NCBI GenBank assembly: GCA_030280995.1
Contig: JASXTE010000002.1
Span: forward strand, 14,584,683-14,648,682
Direction of reading: 5' to 3'
Source of the DNA: Hemileia vastatrix
Taxonomy: Eukaryota > Basidiomycota > Pucciniomycetes > Pucciniales > Zaghouaniaceae
Length of the DNA stretch: 64,000 nt
The position numbers and the translations under genes are program-made. Within the stretch, counting starts at the first letter, position 1. Every line of letters starts with the position of its first letter. Of this stretch, positions 37,928 to 50,277 are shown piece by piece. Below the pieces are notes generated by a model, which saw only the letters and a program-made list of their open reading frames with translations, was not told where the DNA came from and made no database searches.

Positions 37928-38939
37928 TGATGTTTTACTTTTCATATTAATAATATAATGGTTGAGAAAGTATTAAAGAAATATAGAAAAATGATAAGCA
38001 AAACATGAACTTACTTGTCTATAAAATCTTCTTCCATTTGTAGCTGATTGATCAAAATTAATTATAAATTTTATTTTATAATTACTGTTTTAAAAAATAA
38101 ATGGTTAGATAAATAAATTCAACATTTTTGATAAGGAATAAAGAAAAGTAAATTGACCAACAAATAAAAAAACCTTAAGTTAACTGAAAAAGAGTTTTTT
38201 TTATAATGAATCAAAAGGGTACAGTAAAAGATAACATAAAAATAAATTCAGAATTAGAATCATTAGATTAACTTGTCAAAAGTGTAAAAAAGAGTAACAA
38301 ACCAAAATGATATGAAATTCAATAGAAAGAGAAATTCGCTTACCGGTAATCAGATAAGGTCAAGAAAATAGTACCAATAATTCAAAATGATAAAGCAAAA
38401 ATATGATTGATAATCTTTGAAAAAGGTAAGTGAGAAAGAAAAAGGAAAAATAAATTGGGTGGCAAACAGATGTAGATATCATGAATTTTCACTGATCTCA
38501 TTTTAAAAAAAATGCAGCTCTCCAAGTCATATGATAAACTTCATCTAAATTCCAAGAATAATGTTGCCAAGGCACTGTACACAGCATGATCATTTTTTCC
38601 TATGCATATACTAATTCCAGATAGAATTTACTTGGCTGCATGTTGTACAGATGAACATTTGTGGAACGCTTAATTTCACATCTAAAAAAAATTGATGCCA
38701 CATAATTCTAGCTACAATGTTTCACGTAGCTAAAAAACATACACTCATCACATTTAAATTTACATTGCATCAAAATTAATTCATTTTCTAATTTATTTAA
38801 AGGGAACTATAATGTGCACCACCTATTTCTAAAATATGAACCTCCCCACCATATTAAATTGGTAGATTTTTAATTGTGCAATTTTTATGCCTTGGCCTTC
38901 TTCCTGATCTTACTTGGCTCAAAATATCAAAACATGGCC

Positions 38940-39509
38940 AATGTTGCTGAAAGCAACATTTGATTTTGTTTCTATGTGTATCAATGGAAGGCCGTTTATA
39001 GCCGGCTGCAGAGCGTTGTATATCTTTTTGAACAAAGTTTAATATATTTATGTATTTTAATTAGATAGTTTACTTTTTAATGCAGCCAGATTTATACTGG
39101 CTGCTTTTTGGAAAGCTTAATTTATGACCCAAGCCTTTGAAATTGGCTTGGGTCCCTTACATTGCAATTTAGTACTTCCAGCCAGGTTTTCCCTGGCTGG
39201 AGGTGTCTCTTTCAGGCAATCAAAGTCGCCAAAAGTGACTTTGATTGTTTGCTGTAACATTTTCCACCCTCCCAGCCAATTTACTAGGCTGGGAGGTGGC
39301 CAAAGCTGTGTGCAAGGCGCGTTGCACAATCGCTTCCATATCTCATGCAGCTGATATCAAGTCAGCTGCATGTGCTGCATGCAGTGCATTGCACAGCCAG
39401 TTTTTTTCTGACTGTGAAATGCACACAGAGAAACCAAAGTCCCTTTCAGGGACTTTGGTCACTAAAATGGAAGCAACTTTCCCTACCAGGTGCAAACTGG
39501 TGGGAAAGT
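38940..39509. repeat. String of about 11 unrelated hairpins
   Basis: Consecutive inverted repeats with different sequences: 38940-38960 (9-bp stem), 39083-39105 (GCAGCCAG), 39126-39154 (GACCCAAGCC), 39177-39201 (TCCAGCCAGG), 39217-39247 (CAATCAAAGTC), 39264-39299 (13-14 nt, one bulge), 39309-39328 (TGTGCAA), 39345-39371 (ATGCAGCTGA), 39384-39424 (17 nt, two mismatches), 39433-39459 (ACCAAAGTCCCT), 39476-39509 (one bulge). Loops are 3-9 nt. The stretch is clearly more GC-rich than its surroundings and has no conserved frame. Confidence 0.85.
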
Positions 39510-42500
39510 GAGAGACAAGTTAGAATGAAGTTTTTTGAAAGCAACCTCAGTCTTAAAAACATTAAAAATCATTAAAAAAAATGAGAAAGCTAGAAAAAAA
39601 ATTAAAAAAAAAATTAAAATGTGAGTATAAGAAAAAAAATAAGTGCTAGTGATACCAAAAACCCAAGCTGATTTCATTTGTCTTGGTTATTTAATAATTA
39701 TTTTTTAATACATTAAATTTAAAATTCAAACACCATGAAATATATGAAATTTTTTTATATGAATATTATAAATTTAATTTACTTCTTTCTCATAATTATA
39801 TTTATAATTTTGTTTTTTTTAATTTTTGACTTTTAAGTTGATTTTTTGGAAATACAAAATTATATTATCAACTAAATTTTTTAGTAAGGTAAAAATAATT
39901 ATAAATTTGACATTTTGTAATTAAATAATGAAAAATTTTTAAATTTATTTAAAAAATATTTTTGTTAGAAGAATACCAATATTTTAAGGGTAGAAATATG
40001 GTGCAAATTGTAAGTAAAAAAATTATATTTTTTTTGGTGAGGGGTTTTTTCTATTTTTGTAAATATTTTTCAAAAAAATTCATTAAGTAATGAATTTAAT
40101 TACTTTGTAACTCAAATTTTTTGTAAAATAATTAAAATTGAAATAATAATATTGATATATTTGATATAAAATTTGAATTGGTAATATTAATGTCTCCTTA
40201 AGTAAATTTGAAAATCATTAAAAAAGACCATGTTGATAAGTACTTCATTTTTGTTATACAATGGTTATATGTATATCTTATATATATTTCTTGAGTGTTA
40301 TTTTTATATACATTCAATAAAATTTGTAATACATAATGCCATTTAATCATTAATTATTGTATAACTTAGTTATAACAACTTCATATTTAATACCAGCCAC
40401 TAGTATTTACTTTTTAATTTAAAACTCCAATATAATATGAGAGTATCCTTATTTTGTCTGTATGTAATTAACAACAATAACAGACCATAAAAGAGTTGGT
40501 AATTAATTACAATAAATAGTCGAAGAACAACCTATAGGAAATGATAAGTTTATTAAAAAGAGTACATTAAAAAAATATACTTTTGAATTTTTTTTGTTAT
40601 AATTTGGGTAGTTAAATGGAAATTTAAATTATCAGACTTCAAAATGGAAAAAATCTAAAAGTGGTGTTTATATAATAAGCCTCATATAAAAAAAAGGATA
40701 AAAAATCTACCATGTAACTAAATTATTAAATATTAAGGTATTATTAAAATTAATGAAAAACTTATTTTACAGTTATAATGAAATCTAAATGTGAAAATTA
40801 TGGTGGGATAATAGTAAGACTATGTGGAAACACTTTAATTATACATACTTTCAACTATGCCCAGATAAAAAAATTGGTAAAATTGTATAATAACATCTAG
40901 TTAATAGTGATGCAATTTTATTTAGATCAAGAATAAATTTTTCTGAGGAAAAACTAATTAAATTGAGATATGGCCACCTCCTTTCAAGAGATAGAATAAT
41001 AATAAAAATTTTTAAAAATTATAATAAGTATTCTTAATCACCATTTTTGAAAAGTCTCTAGTAAAATTAATTATAATATATCATTCATTTATTACATTAT
41101 ATGGAGTTTCATCTTGAAGTAGTGATGGGCAGCTTTGAACTTATGTTATGAAAAACAAAAAAGTTAAAAAATATATAGTTATACTAATGAAAAAGCCAAA
41201 AATAAAAATACTATTATAAATTAATAAAATAAAACTACATAAATTTTATTCTGCTCTAATGATGGAAGGGTACTATGTATGAATTTCCACATGTTAAATC
41301 TAAACCCGCTTTAAGGCTAGTTTACTGGTAGAGCTATTAAGTTTCCTTAAATTCTAAAAATAAATTATGCATTTTACTAAATATTCTTTTCTTGTTTTCT
41401 TTCCAAAGTTGTTAGAGTTGCTTAATTAATACTGTTATCTTGATTGTAAGATATATAATTTTTTTGAATACATGATTTATTGTTTCAAAAATTATATTAT
41501 AAAGTTAAATCATTTATTTCATTTTCTAAAGCTTCATTGTCAAAGACACAACTCCATATTCTATTACTTAACAAATATATAAAATTTTATAGTAAAATTT
41601 TTAGAATTTTCTTTTTGAGAGGGTCAAACTATATTGTGAAGATTTTTATCTAGAAATTCTTGTACTCTAAAACCAAATAATTTTCTCCCTTAAGTAAGCA
41701 ATTTTAAAAATATGAAAATATAAGCAAGAATATTAACTTATCTTATTTTTATTTTCTTTACTGAAATTTTATGTTCAATCCCTTTTTTTATATGACATTA
41801 GTATAAAACAATGGTTAAATGCTACTATATAATTAATTTTTATTATATATATTTATATATATATATGAAGTATTTAGAAGGTCATCCTTTTTTATTCACT
41901 TGAATAAATGGCTCAATTATAATTCCCAACACTTATTAATCTTTCCCAAACTCAATAACAAATTTCTTATATGAAATATTAGCTTCTAATATAAGAAGTT
42001 TATCTATAGATGATATTCAACATGTGATTTTCCTTTTTAGATTCAGCTAAAATTAAACTAAAGGAGAAATCATGCATATGTGTATAAATGGTAACCATAT
42101 GTTACTTATAGGATTGTTAAATTCACTCATCAGAATGGTTTAAGTATTAAAATAAATTGAGGTCATTATTTTCTAGTATTTGAAACTAATAAGGAAATTA
42201 TTCTAAAAATATATTTTAATGTGTATCATGTTTAAAAAGTTGGAAATATGATTTTTGAAAATTGTGAGTTTCTTATGAGATACCAAGCTTTAGTTTACAT
42301 TGTTTCAAGTAGAATAGAATTTTAGTATTAGAAATTGAAAGCAATGTACCATTATCAGATTTTAACTGTGTTCTACTTATAGAATGATTACATAACATTA
42401 AAAATTATTTAAATCAAAAAGGTTTAAAAGATATTTAGAATTTTACAAAATTTCACCATTTATTAATCTTTGATTTGAAAACCAACTATGATGTACACTC

Positions 42501-43566
42501 ACTAGAAATAAGCAATCCCAATTTTAACATAATTTATCAATCCAAAAATAATGAGTCAATTAACATGAAAATATATATTATTTCAAACCAAATCCCTAGA
42601 TTTAAAATATGATGCTTTAATGAAAGATGTATACAAAACTTTAAAGCAATAAACTCTCTTAAAAAATTCAAAAATATAATATAAAAACAAGTAATTTCTG
42701 CAGAAAAAACGACTAACTATTGTAGATAAAGCATAAAAATAAGCCATATTTTTAAAAAAAATGATCTAACAATAATAATTTTTGTTAAAAAAATCAAAAA
42801 CACTGTTAAGTTTTCTTCTTATAATAATGTTAAAATCTACTAAACATTATCTAAAGGTGGCAAAATATGTCAAAAATATGTTGAATTTTGTGAGCCAAAA
42901 ATCAACAATTTTGTATCATTTCCTGTTGTGCTATGACTTTATTCCACCCTTTTTATCTGATTCTTCCAGTATTACTTTGCTATGATCACTAGTTTTCAAG
43001 TTAAAATTTACAAATGTTCATTATACTTGATAATATGAAAATTAACTCAAAATTTTATAACTACAAAATAAGATTTTGAAACTCCTTCTTTCAATCAATA
43101 TTTGAAGAAATTATTAGTTTATTTGAGTAATGATTTTGAGAATAACAAAAAATTTGAAATTCACAAGGACTTATTTCCAGAGACTATAATTATTTACTTG
43201 TGTAATGCATGAGCTACTTAACATCAGAAAAATAAGTTATAGTTTTAAATCTACAGATTATACTGTGTCTGGTATATATATCTTCAATAAATCTTTTAAA
43301 CTTATCTTAACCTACATACCACACAATAGAAAATCATTATATTAAAAAAGGAAAAAATTCTATGATAATATCATAAAGAATGATAACCATGGATTGATAT
43401 TCCATAAAGTTGGTTAATAAAATTTTAAGAGAACCTAAATCAGTATTCTTTCATCAAAATATATCCTTTTTGTTTTTGTAATTTATTCCAAACAAATTTT
43501 TTGAAACTTGAATCTATATATCTAATGCCAAAACCACTATTAAGTTCCCTCTTAGAATTTTTAAGC

Positions 43567-43605
<39 letters not shown>

Positions 43606-45512
43606 ATTTATCAAAAATTGAAATAAAGAATAAAAACATAATTTTATTTACCTTTAATTATTTAAATATAGAGTATTTTCAGAATGCATTGTGGTTACTT
43701 GTGAAGGTTAGAAGATTCGAATTTAAATTTATGAGTTTTTAGAAGGGCAAATATTGTAAAATTCTTTCATAAATATTTATTTCATAGTTTCAAATGTTGA
43801 AATCTACAAACTAATGGATTTAAAATTATATTTAGATTTAAAATCTGTTTTCTACTCAAGTAAAATAAAATAAAATAAAATGATGATATCAAAATTGAAA
43901 TTAAGTTTAAACTTTTGATATGCTCTATCTTCAATTTTATTGATAGTGCATCAAAAATTTAATAATATTTTTTTCCTTCATCACTTTTTACATAAAAGAT
44001 AGTTCTATCATTTTATGCATTAAAGATTGCTTATATAAATTTAACATCTATGTCAACTGTTTATGACTATTAATCTATATAATAAATTTTTTAGAAGAAA
44101 AAATAACATCAGTATATACTGACTTTGAAATTATTTAATTTAAAATAGTTTACAGGTAGATAATGAAGGGTGATTTCATTTTTGAATATGAATTATAGAA
44201 GTCTTATTTTGTCAATTTTAATTCTTTTTGAGGTCAAATGTATCCGCTTCAACTTATGTAAGAATAAAAATTTTTTTTATTGAAATTTACATGAGAAAGT
44301 ATGCCTATTATTCAAAATCAAACTTGCTCTAATGGTGTTTTTCAATCATTATTTCCATTCATAACAATAAAAAACATTTCAATTTGCTTATGTTTTAGTT
44401 TTTGATATCCCCAAGTTTATATCTAAGGTGTACTATTCACAAAATTATTAAAAATATAATTTTTGAAATACATGATAAACTTGAAAGTGAGGGGGCATAA
44501 AATTTTTAAAAATGAATTCTAAATTCAGGATGGATAGTATTTTTTCTATTTTCACAAATGAAAAAATTTTTGTTTCAATTAATCCAGAAAAAAAAATTTG
44601 TTGTAAGCATATTATATTATATTTATTTTGATTTTAAATACTATATTCTTAAGATTTGTGTTTAATATTTCCTGTGAAAGTTAATGTTAATTTGAATTTT
44701 AAGTAAGCTTGAAGAAATTTAATCAATAGGCATATTGAATATGTAAAATAATAATTTTCTCCAATCTTGAATCATCCTGGGCTAAAATATCTCCCGAATA
44801 AGGTTTTTGTGGGTCAATTTGGATTTAAGTAGGATTAAGTGAGGTTTAATAAAAGACAGATAAAAGTCTAAATTAATTACTAGTGACTTTTTTCTCAAAA
44901 TAGTTATAAAATATGTATCATTCTGGAATCAAGCTTCAATAAAGTTGAATTGAAACAGAGATAATTTCTAGCAGCACAACACCATATTTACAAAGGTGTA
45001 CAATACCTCAAATATCACTCATAATATAGGAAGGCAAGGAATCTACAAAATTCACATTTGAAATGAGGATTTATATTTTGAATTTGAAATTGAGAAACGG
45101 AATATTATTTTCCAATTTAAATATCTATTAGTCATTTTACCAAAAGTTTTCAGTAATCAGATTGAATTTTGATGGTATTTTATTGTAGACTAATCATTTC
45201 GATGAGCCATTTACTCAAAATTACTGGTTTCGGTTCTAATAATCCATGTGAAATTCATTACAATCTTTTTGAAAGTGAATAGTTGACATATTGGATATGC
45301 AAAAGCTTATGTTAGATCAAAGTGAGATCAAAGGGAGTTCAACTCATGATCAAATTAGGATTTTGCAAGATCAAATGGTGATCAATGTAGGTTCATCTTG
45401 AGCTCAATTTGTGACAAATCTCTGACTAAATGTAAGGCCAAAAAATTTCCTACATGGTGATGATGTGTGCATAATTCAGGCATAGATTTGTGGCTCAACG
45501 GAGTTCAAGAAA
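39510..45512. other. Long AT-rich right arm of G1, no genes seen
   Basis: About 6 kb without a supportable gene on either strand; frames longer than 60 codons are rare and of simple composition. Near the right end (45300-45430) GATCAA occurs repeatedly in short spacing, possibly subterminal sites. An AT microsatellite lies at 43569-43602. Confidence 0.55.
43569..43602. repeat. AT dinucleotide microsatellite
   Basis: About 17 uninterrupted AT units. Confidence 0.95.
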
Positions 45513-45552
45513 GGGGTATTGCTAGCAATACCCCCCCATTTTTTCTGTGGTG
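45513..45552 (-). repeat. Right terminal inverted repeat of G1
   Basis: Contains the same GTATTGCTAGCAATAC palindrome as the left end (45516-45531), then seven C, ATTTTTT and CTGTGGTG. Reverse complement starts CACCACAGAAAAAAT. AGT follows at 45553-45555, equal to 10333-10335. Confidence 0.85.
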
Positions 45553-45897
45553 AGTGAGAATAAGATTTATTTCATTGTATAATTTTTTAAAACAATTTCT
45601 AATAATAATTTTTAAGAAAAAATTTAAAAGGTGAAGCTAGTGAGATAAAGAGAAAATTCAAACATTTAATATGAAGAAGTGAAAAAATTGATGTAAATTA
45701 TTTGTGATTTGATGAATTGACTTGAAATTTTTAATCAAAAAGTTCTCTTTAATATTAATTTAATATATATAAAGGTTTAAGCTTAAAGATAAAGATTGTT
45801 TCTCAAGAATGAAATATTTAAGCCTACTAAAAAAATATCATGCAACCCATTTCATAAAAAAATGGACTTAATTTTTTGAAAAAGAAAATTCTTCTTA
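45553..45897. other. Spacer between G1 and H1
   Basis: AT-rich, no gene. Probably the continuation of 7552-10335, i.e. the older element G0. Confidence 0.45.
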
Positions 45898-46230
45898 CAA
45901 TAGGGGGTATCAATGTTCAGGGATCTGCAATTAGGGATCAGGAATTTTTTTTTCTGGGATCAGAAATTATTAATTGCAGAACATTCTTATCTACTAGCCC
46001 TGGGGCTAGTGGATAAGAAATCCACAATGATGCATTATCCCACCTCTTATACCCCAATTTCCATTCCTAATTCCTGATCCTAAATTCATCTTATCCATGA
46101 TGGATTTGCAAGAAAGTCACATGACTCACAATCGCTAATGCCATCCTTAAGTCATTCCTCACTCTATGCTACTTAATTTTGGTGGAAAACACTTAATTTT
46201 TTTTTCTATCTACACACCCCAACTGCACAT

Positions 46231-47523
46231 TTGGCATTGAATTACCACTTCCCTCATCACATAACCCTTCCACCAGCAACAATGAAACACCTCTCTAATA
46301 GGAAGCTACTTCACTCAACAATGAATGCTATTACTTTTCTTTTAGTTCTTTACTATAAATCTGACTCTGATATGGAAGATGCTTTGGCTTATATGTGTTT
46401 TCTTTCCAAAAAGTGTTACATCATCACCATGGGGCCAAATCTTTATCATGATACCCAATATGATCTGGCCTCCATTCTTAACATCCCTCATTTAAACTTC
46501 ACCCAATTCTTTCTTCAAACTTTATCAACTCATCTCTGATCATCCTATCTTTCATAAAAATTCCCATAACAAACAGCATAATCCTGACATCCAACTTGCT
46601 GTTCCACTATGTTGCTTTGGCTCAAATGGAAACAGTGCTGCTGTAAGACGTTTGGATAATCTCTTTAACATAGGAAATGGTACCGTGATATTATACACTA
46701 AGCGCTGTATGATTGGTATCCTTTCCCTCAAGTCTCAAAAACTTGCTTGGCCAACTCCAGAACAGAGACTTGAATTCTCTCAAGTCATTCAAGCTGAAGG
46801 TTTCCCTGGCTGTGTAGGATTTGTTGATGGCACAACTTTACCTTTGAGTCAAAAGCCTGCTCATGATGGCGACCATTATTTTGATTGAAAAAAAATGTTT
46901 CTTCAAAATATTCTCCAATTTCTCATCCTTCATAAACTAAATTTTTATCTTCTTTCTAGATACTCTATTGCTGTTCAACTTGTATGCAATGTCAATAAAA
47001 AATTTATTGCTTTTCATAGTGGCTGCCCTGGCTCATGTCATGACTCTTCCCTCTTCCAAAGAATGAGGATTTCTCAAACCCCTGACTCATACTTTGACAA
47101 ATCTCAGTACCTCCTTGCAGACTCAGCATATGCAAGTGGAAAGTACATTATACCTGCTTTCTGTTGTGCAAGTTTAGAAAGTGACTTCAAAACTGCCTTT
47201 AATTATCACCTTGCCCAATCAAGAGTACAAATTTAACATGCTATAGGTATTTTAAAGGGACAATTTTTTAGTCTTTGGGAGCTCAGAATCCTATTTCAAA
47301 AAAAAAATGGAGATCAAAAGTGTGAATCATTGAATCATGACTTGCGTTATACTCCACAATATCCTAGCTGATTTAAAGGATGAGTGGAATGATCTTTATG
47401 AAGAAGAGGATCCTGAACCAGTGCCTGCTCTCCCATACCTTGAATCACAAAATATTCATTCAACTGGCATACACTCTGTCATTATGCCAATCACCCTTCA
47501 CCATTTTTGCACACAACCCTTTT
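46231..47523 (+). pseudogene. Harbinger DDE transposase of H1 (dead)
   Basis: Paralogue of the intact gene at 52472-53737. Recognisable blocks: Ser/Asp-rich N-terminus (46360), S-N-G-N-S-A-A-V-R-R (46630), first catalytic Asp in G-F-P-G-C-V-G-F-V-D-G-T-T (46800-46840), an intron ending CTTTCTAG near 46960, second Asp in G-S-C-H-D-S-S-L-F-Q (47040), L-L-A-D-S-A-Y-A-S-G-K (47120). The catalytic Glu before H-A-I-G-I-L-K-G (47234-47236) is a TAA stop. Further damage: stop at 46538, a shift near 46540-46650 and a stop before the intron (46886). Confidence 0.88.
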
Positions 47524-48344
47524 AATTTTTTGTTTTCATACTCTCCAAATTTCCATGTTGTATACTTTATTCACTTGGCTTGTTATTTTTCTTTGTTGCA
47601 AATTCATTTTTTTTGGAATTTATGGTGAATATCTCTTTTTTGGATGGCTCATTGGTTTTCTTTCACCAGCTCAACATGACATCGCATATTTTCTAAAATT
47701 GCATAATTTTTCACTGTTTCATTTTTCTTTCATCCCTCATATCCTTTTCTTATTCTCCTCCAACATCCCTCCAACAATTTGGTTTCATTCATTTTGTCAT
47801 CTCATCTCTCCAGGTAAGTCATTTTATTCTTTTTTTTGATTACTAAATATATTTTTTTTGTTTTTTTCTGTTTATTTTATTTTTTTTATCTAAATTTTTT
47901 GTAAGTGATTATTTTGGATTTCAATGGTATAATTAACCTTTTTTTCTCTCCCTCTTTACTTTCTTTTTTAGCTCCATCACCCTACTCTTTATCCCTCCTT
48001 GGCATGGTCATTATCCCCCCTTTCCCTTATTTTCTTTTTTTTTGCTCCATTTCATTGAAACACATACATTGCACATTCTTTATGCATTTCACTTACTCCA
48101 TATTTGATTTCCCCACAATTCCAACATCAATCTTTCTCACTCTATTTTTCCTACTTTTCAATCAAGGTAAGTTTCATATCCTTTTCTCATTCATATATAA
48201 TATCTCATTCCTTTTATGAAAACTTCATACTTAAATATATGTAGACTCTTATCTAGATAACAGTGAACTTATTAAACTACTTTTGATCTCATCTTCATTA
48301 CCACTTTTCAAGTTTTTGTAAAATTTTGAAAATCAGACGCAGAA

Positions 48345-48690
48345 TTAGGGTTGGGTTTATTCAAATCTAATGTTCTTTTTACTGAAGATTCTCCTGAAGG
48401 CTACCTTTCATTTCCTACAAACAGATTTGAATTTGATTTAGTGGTTGCTGAGATATTGTCTGTTAAAGTTGAGCCTTTTTCTTCCCAATTTAAATTTTCA
48501 TTTCATTTTTTATGTAACAAATTAGGGTTAGGTTTATTTAAATCACATGTCCTTTAACTGAAGACTTTACTAAAGCATATCTTTCATTTCCCACAAACAA
48601 GTTTTAATTAGGTTCAGTGGTTGCTGAGATTTTGACCTTTGAAGTTGAGCCTTTTTTCAAATTTCACTTGTCTTATTTCACATTTTTATA
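48345..48690. repeat. Two tandem copies of a ~180-bp unit in H1
   Basis: 48345-48500 and 48525-48690 are similar: both hold GGTTTATT, CTGAAGA, CTTTCATTTCC, GTGGTTGCTGAGAT and GTTGAGCCTTTTT in order. Non-coding spacer between transposase and dioxygenase genes. Confidence 0.7.
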
Positions 48691-48756
48691 TTGCAAATTT
48701 AGAGGATAAGGATTCCGAAACTCTTATATGATTATTATCTAGGCATTTCAATTATA

Positions 48757-49386
48757 TAGGCATATATTCATTGCTCAAGAATATTACTAAAGCTCAAAAA
48801 GATGAAGATTTTTGCTTATGGGACACTCTACCTTCCTTTAACTCTTTTCTTGCTCTTCAACTCAAAAAGCACTGTAATAAAGCATTTAAAAAATCTTGAA
48901 CTTGCAACCAAAGTTGGAATACCAAATTGGTGTGACTCTAAATGGGAAGATATCACCCATGAATATCTTTTATTTTCTAATGTTATTATCACTTATTCTG
49001 TATTTCACAATAGGATTCATATAGATAGGAATGACACCAATTTTCTAACTTTTGGTATATTCTCATATATCAATCCAATAACTGGCCACCCAATACCATC
49101 TCTAGCTAAAATTAAAGGACATGGTTTATATTTTCCAGAACACCGGTGCATCATTAATTTTGGTTTGGGAAATGGTATCATTGAAACTATTTGGAATTCT
49201 TCTAAGGATAATCATCAAACAACCAAAGCTCCTCCTGGTTTGGAATCCTGTCAAGATTTCACACATTTTGGTTGCTCATTTCAAATCAGTCATAAGTCGA
49301 GTCAAAGAATCAACAAATTAAAGAAAGAAGGTAAAGTTAATCAATTTAAAAAATCTTTATCTAGATCCAAAAAGTATGGGGATTAG
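48757..49386 (+). pseudogene. TET/JBP-like dioxygenase of H1, 5'-truncated or decayed
   Basis: Matches the C-terminal 60 percent of the gene at 55228-56418: G-I-P-N-W-C-D-S-K-W-E-D (48920), F-H-N-R-I-H-I-D-R-N-D with the iron-binding H-x-D intact (49005-49032), T-F-G-I-F, K-G-H-G-L-Y-F-P-E-H-R-C-I, N-H-Q-T-T-K-A (likely distal His) and D-F-T-H-F-G-C-S-F-Q-I-S, where the Arg found in the G1-type enzymes is His. The upstream part is in another frame (a shift near 48840-48890) and the N-terminal third was not found. Ends with TAG 49384-49386 after a basic tail. Placed between transposase and Myb-like gene as in H2. Confidence 0.7.
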
Positions 49387-49689
49387 AGTTGTCATCGAAA
49401 ATTTTATATTTTTTCATAAATTTTCAATAAATATTTTTTATATATCAATTTACTGAAATAAAGTGATGAGCCAATTACCTTTGGTTGTATAACAGGTAAT
49501 CATGATAAAATTTATTTGTTTCATGGGGTTCCTCTATCCAATACCTGTGGAAAGTCCCAAACTTTTGTTTCCAGATTTGATCTGCATTTTGGCTTGAGGA
49601 ATTGTCATTACTTTAAACTAGGAAAATTGATATATATTGGATATTTATTTAATAATTTTTGTAATTATATTAAATTTAGATGACTTCCA

Positions 49690-50120
49690 CCCCTTACTTC
49701 AATAAAATGCAGGGGGGGGGGGGGGTATTGCCAAATTTTCAAATCTGACATTCAAAGTTAAAGACTTGTAAAAAGTTTTACAAATACCCACCCCTTGCTT
49801 CAATAAAATGTAGGGGGGGGGGTATTGCCAAATTTTAAAATTTAATGTGTAAAATTTTTGACTTGTAAATAGTTTGGTGAAAAATTTTTTTGTGATACCT
49901 GTCCCTTACTTTAATAAAATCCAGGGGGTTATTGCCAAAATTTCTTATAAGACTTGTGAAATTCTTGACTTGTAAGAATTTTAAGGATACCGGTAAAATG
50001 CAGGGGGTAGTAAAGCCAAAGTTTTATATAAGACTTTCAAGATTCATGACATGAAATAATTTTGGTGATACCCACCCCTTACTTCAAAAAAATTCAGGGG
50101 TGGGGGATTGTCAAATTTTC
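49690..50120. repeat. About five degenerate G-run tandem units in H1
   Basis: Units of about 80-110 bp, each with CCCACCCCTTACTTCAATAA (or a variant), a G run of 5-15 and TATTGCCAAATTTT. The same unit family is found at 56705-56990 in H2, also right behind the dioxygenase gene. Confidence 0.82.
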
Positions 50121-50277
50121 AAAGGAGACATGAAAATTTTATTTAAAAAAAGAATATTTAACATGAAAATACAAAAATTCAAGTAATGATTGATAGAGTA
50201 ATGAAATACATGAAGTTATTGTAAATTTTATGTACAAATAAATATGAACAGTTGAATTGTGAGAGAAATAAAACAAA

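Larger units (their letters stand above)
10336..45552 (+). mobile_element. Giant CACTA/Plavaka-type DNA transposon (G1, 35.2 kb)
   Basis: Left end starts CACCACAG, right end finishes CTGTGGTG; each continues inward through an A/T run, a G run (C run on the right) and the palindrome GTATTGCTAGCAATAC. The 3 bp outside are AGT on both sides (10333-10335, 45553-45555). A CAC start and 3-bp target duplication are typical of CACTA elements, and the transposase inside (15843-19220) is of the matching Plavaka/Tnp2 type. Cargo: SNF2-like helicase, TET/JBP-like dioxygenase and at least three genes I cannot name. An 8.4-kb Ty3/Gypsy element is nested inside, so the original length is about 26.8 kb, very large for this superfamily. 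All its genes carry stops or shifts, so this copy looks dead. Confidence 0.8.

Noticed and set aside
39124..39575. Open frames of 64-88 codons over the hairpin string
   Set aside because: Frames exist on both strands and in several phases at once because the region is GC-richer; none is conserved, and the hairpin stems explain the sequence better.
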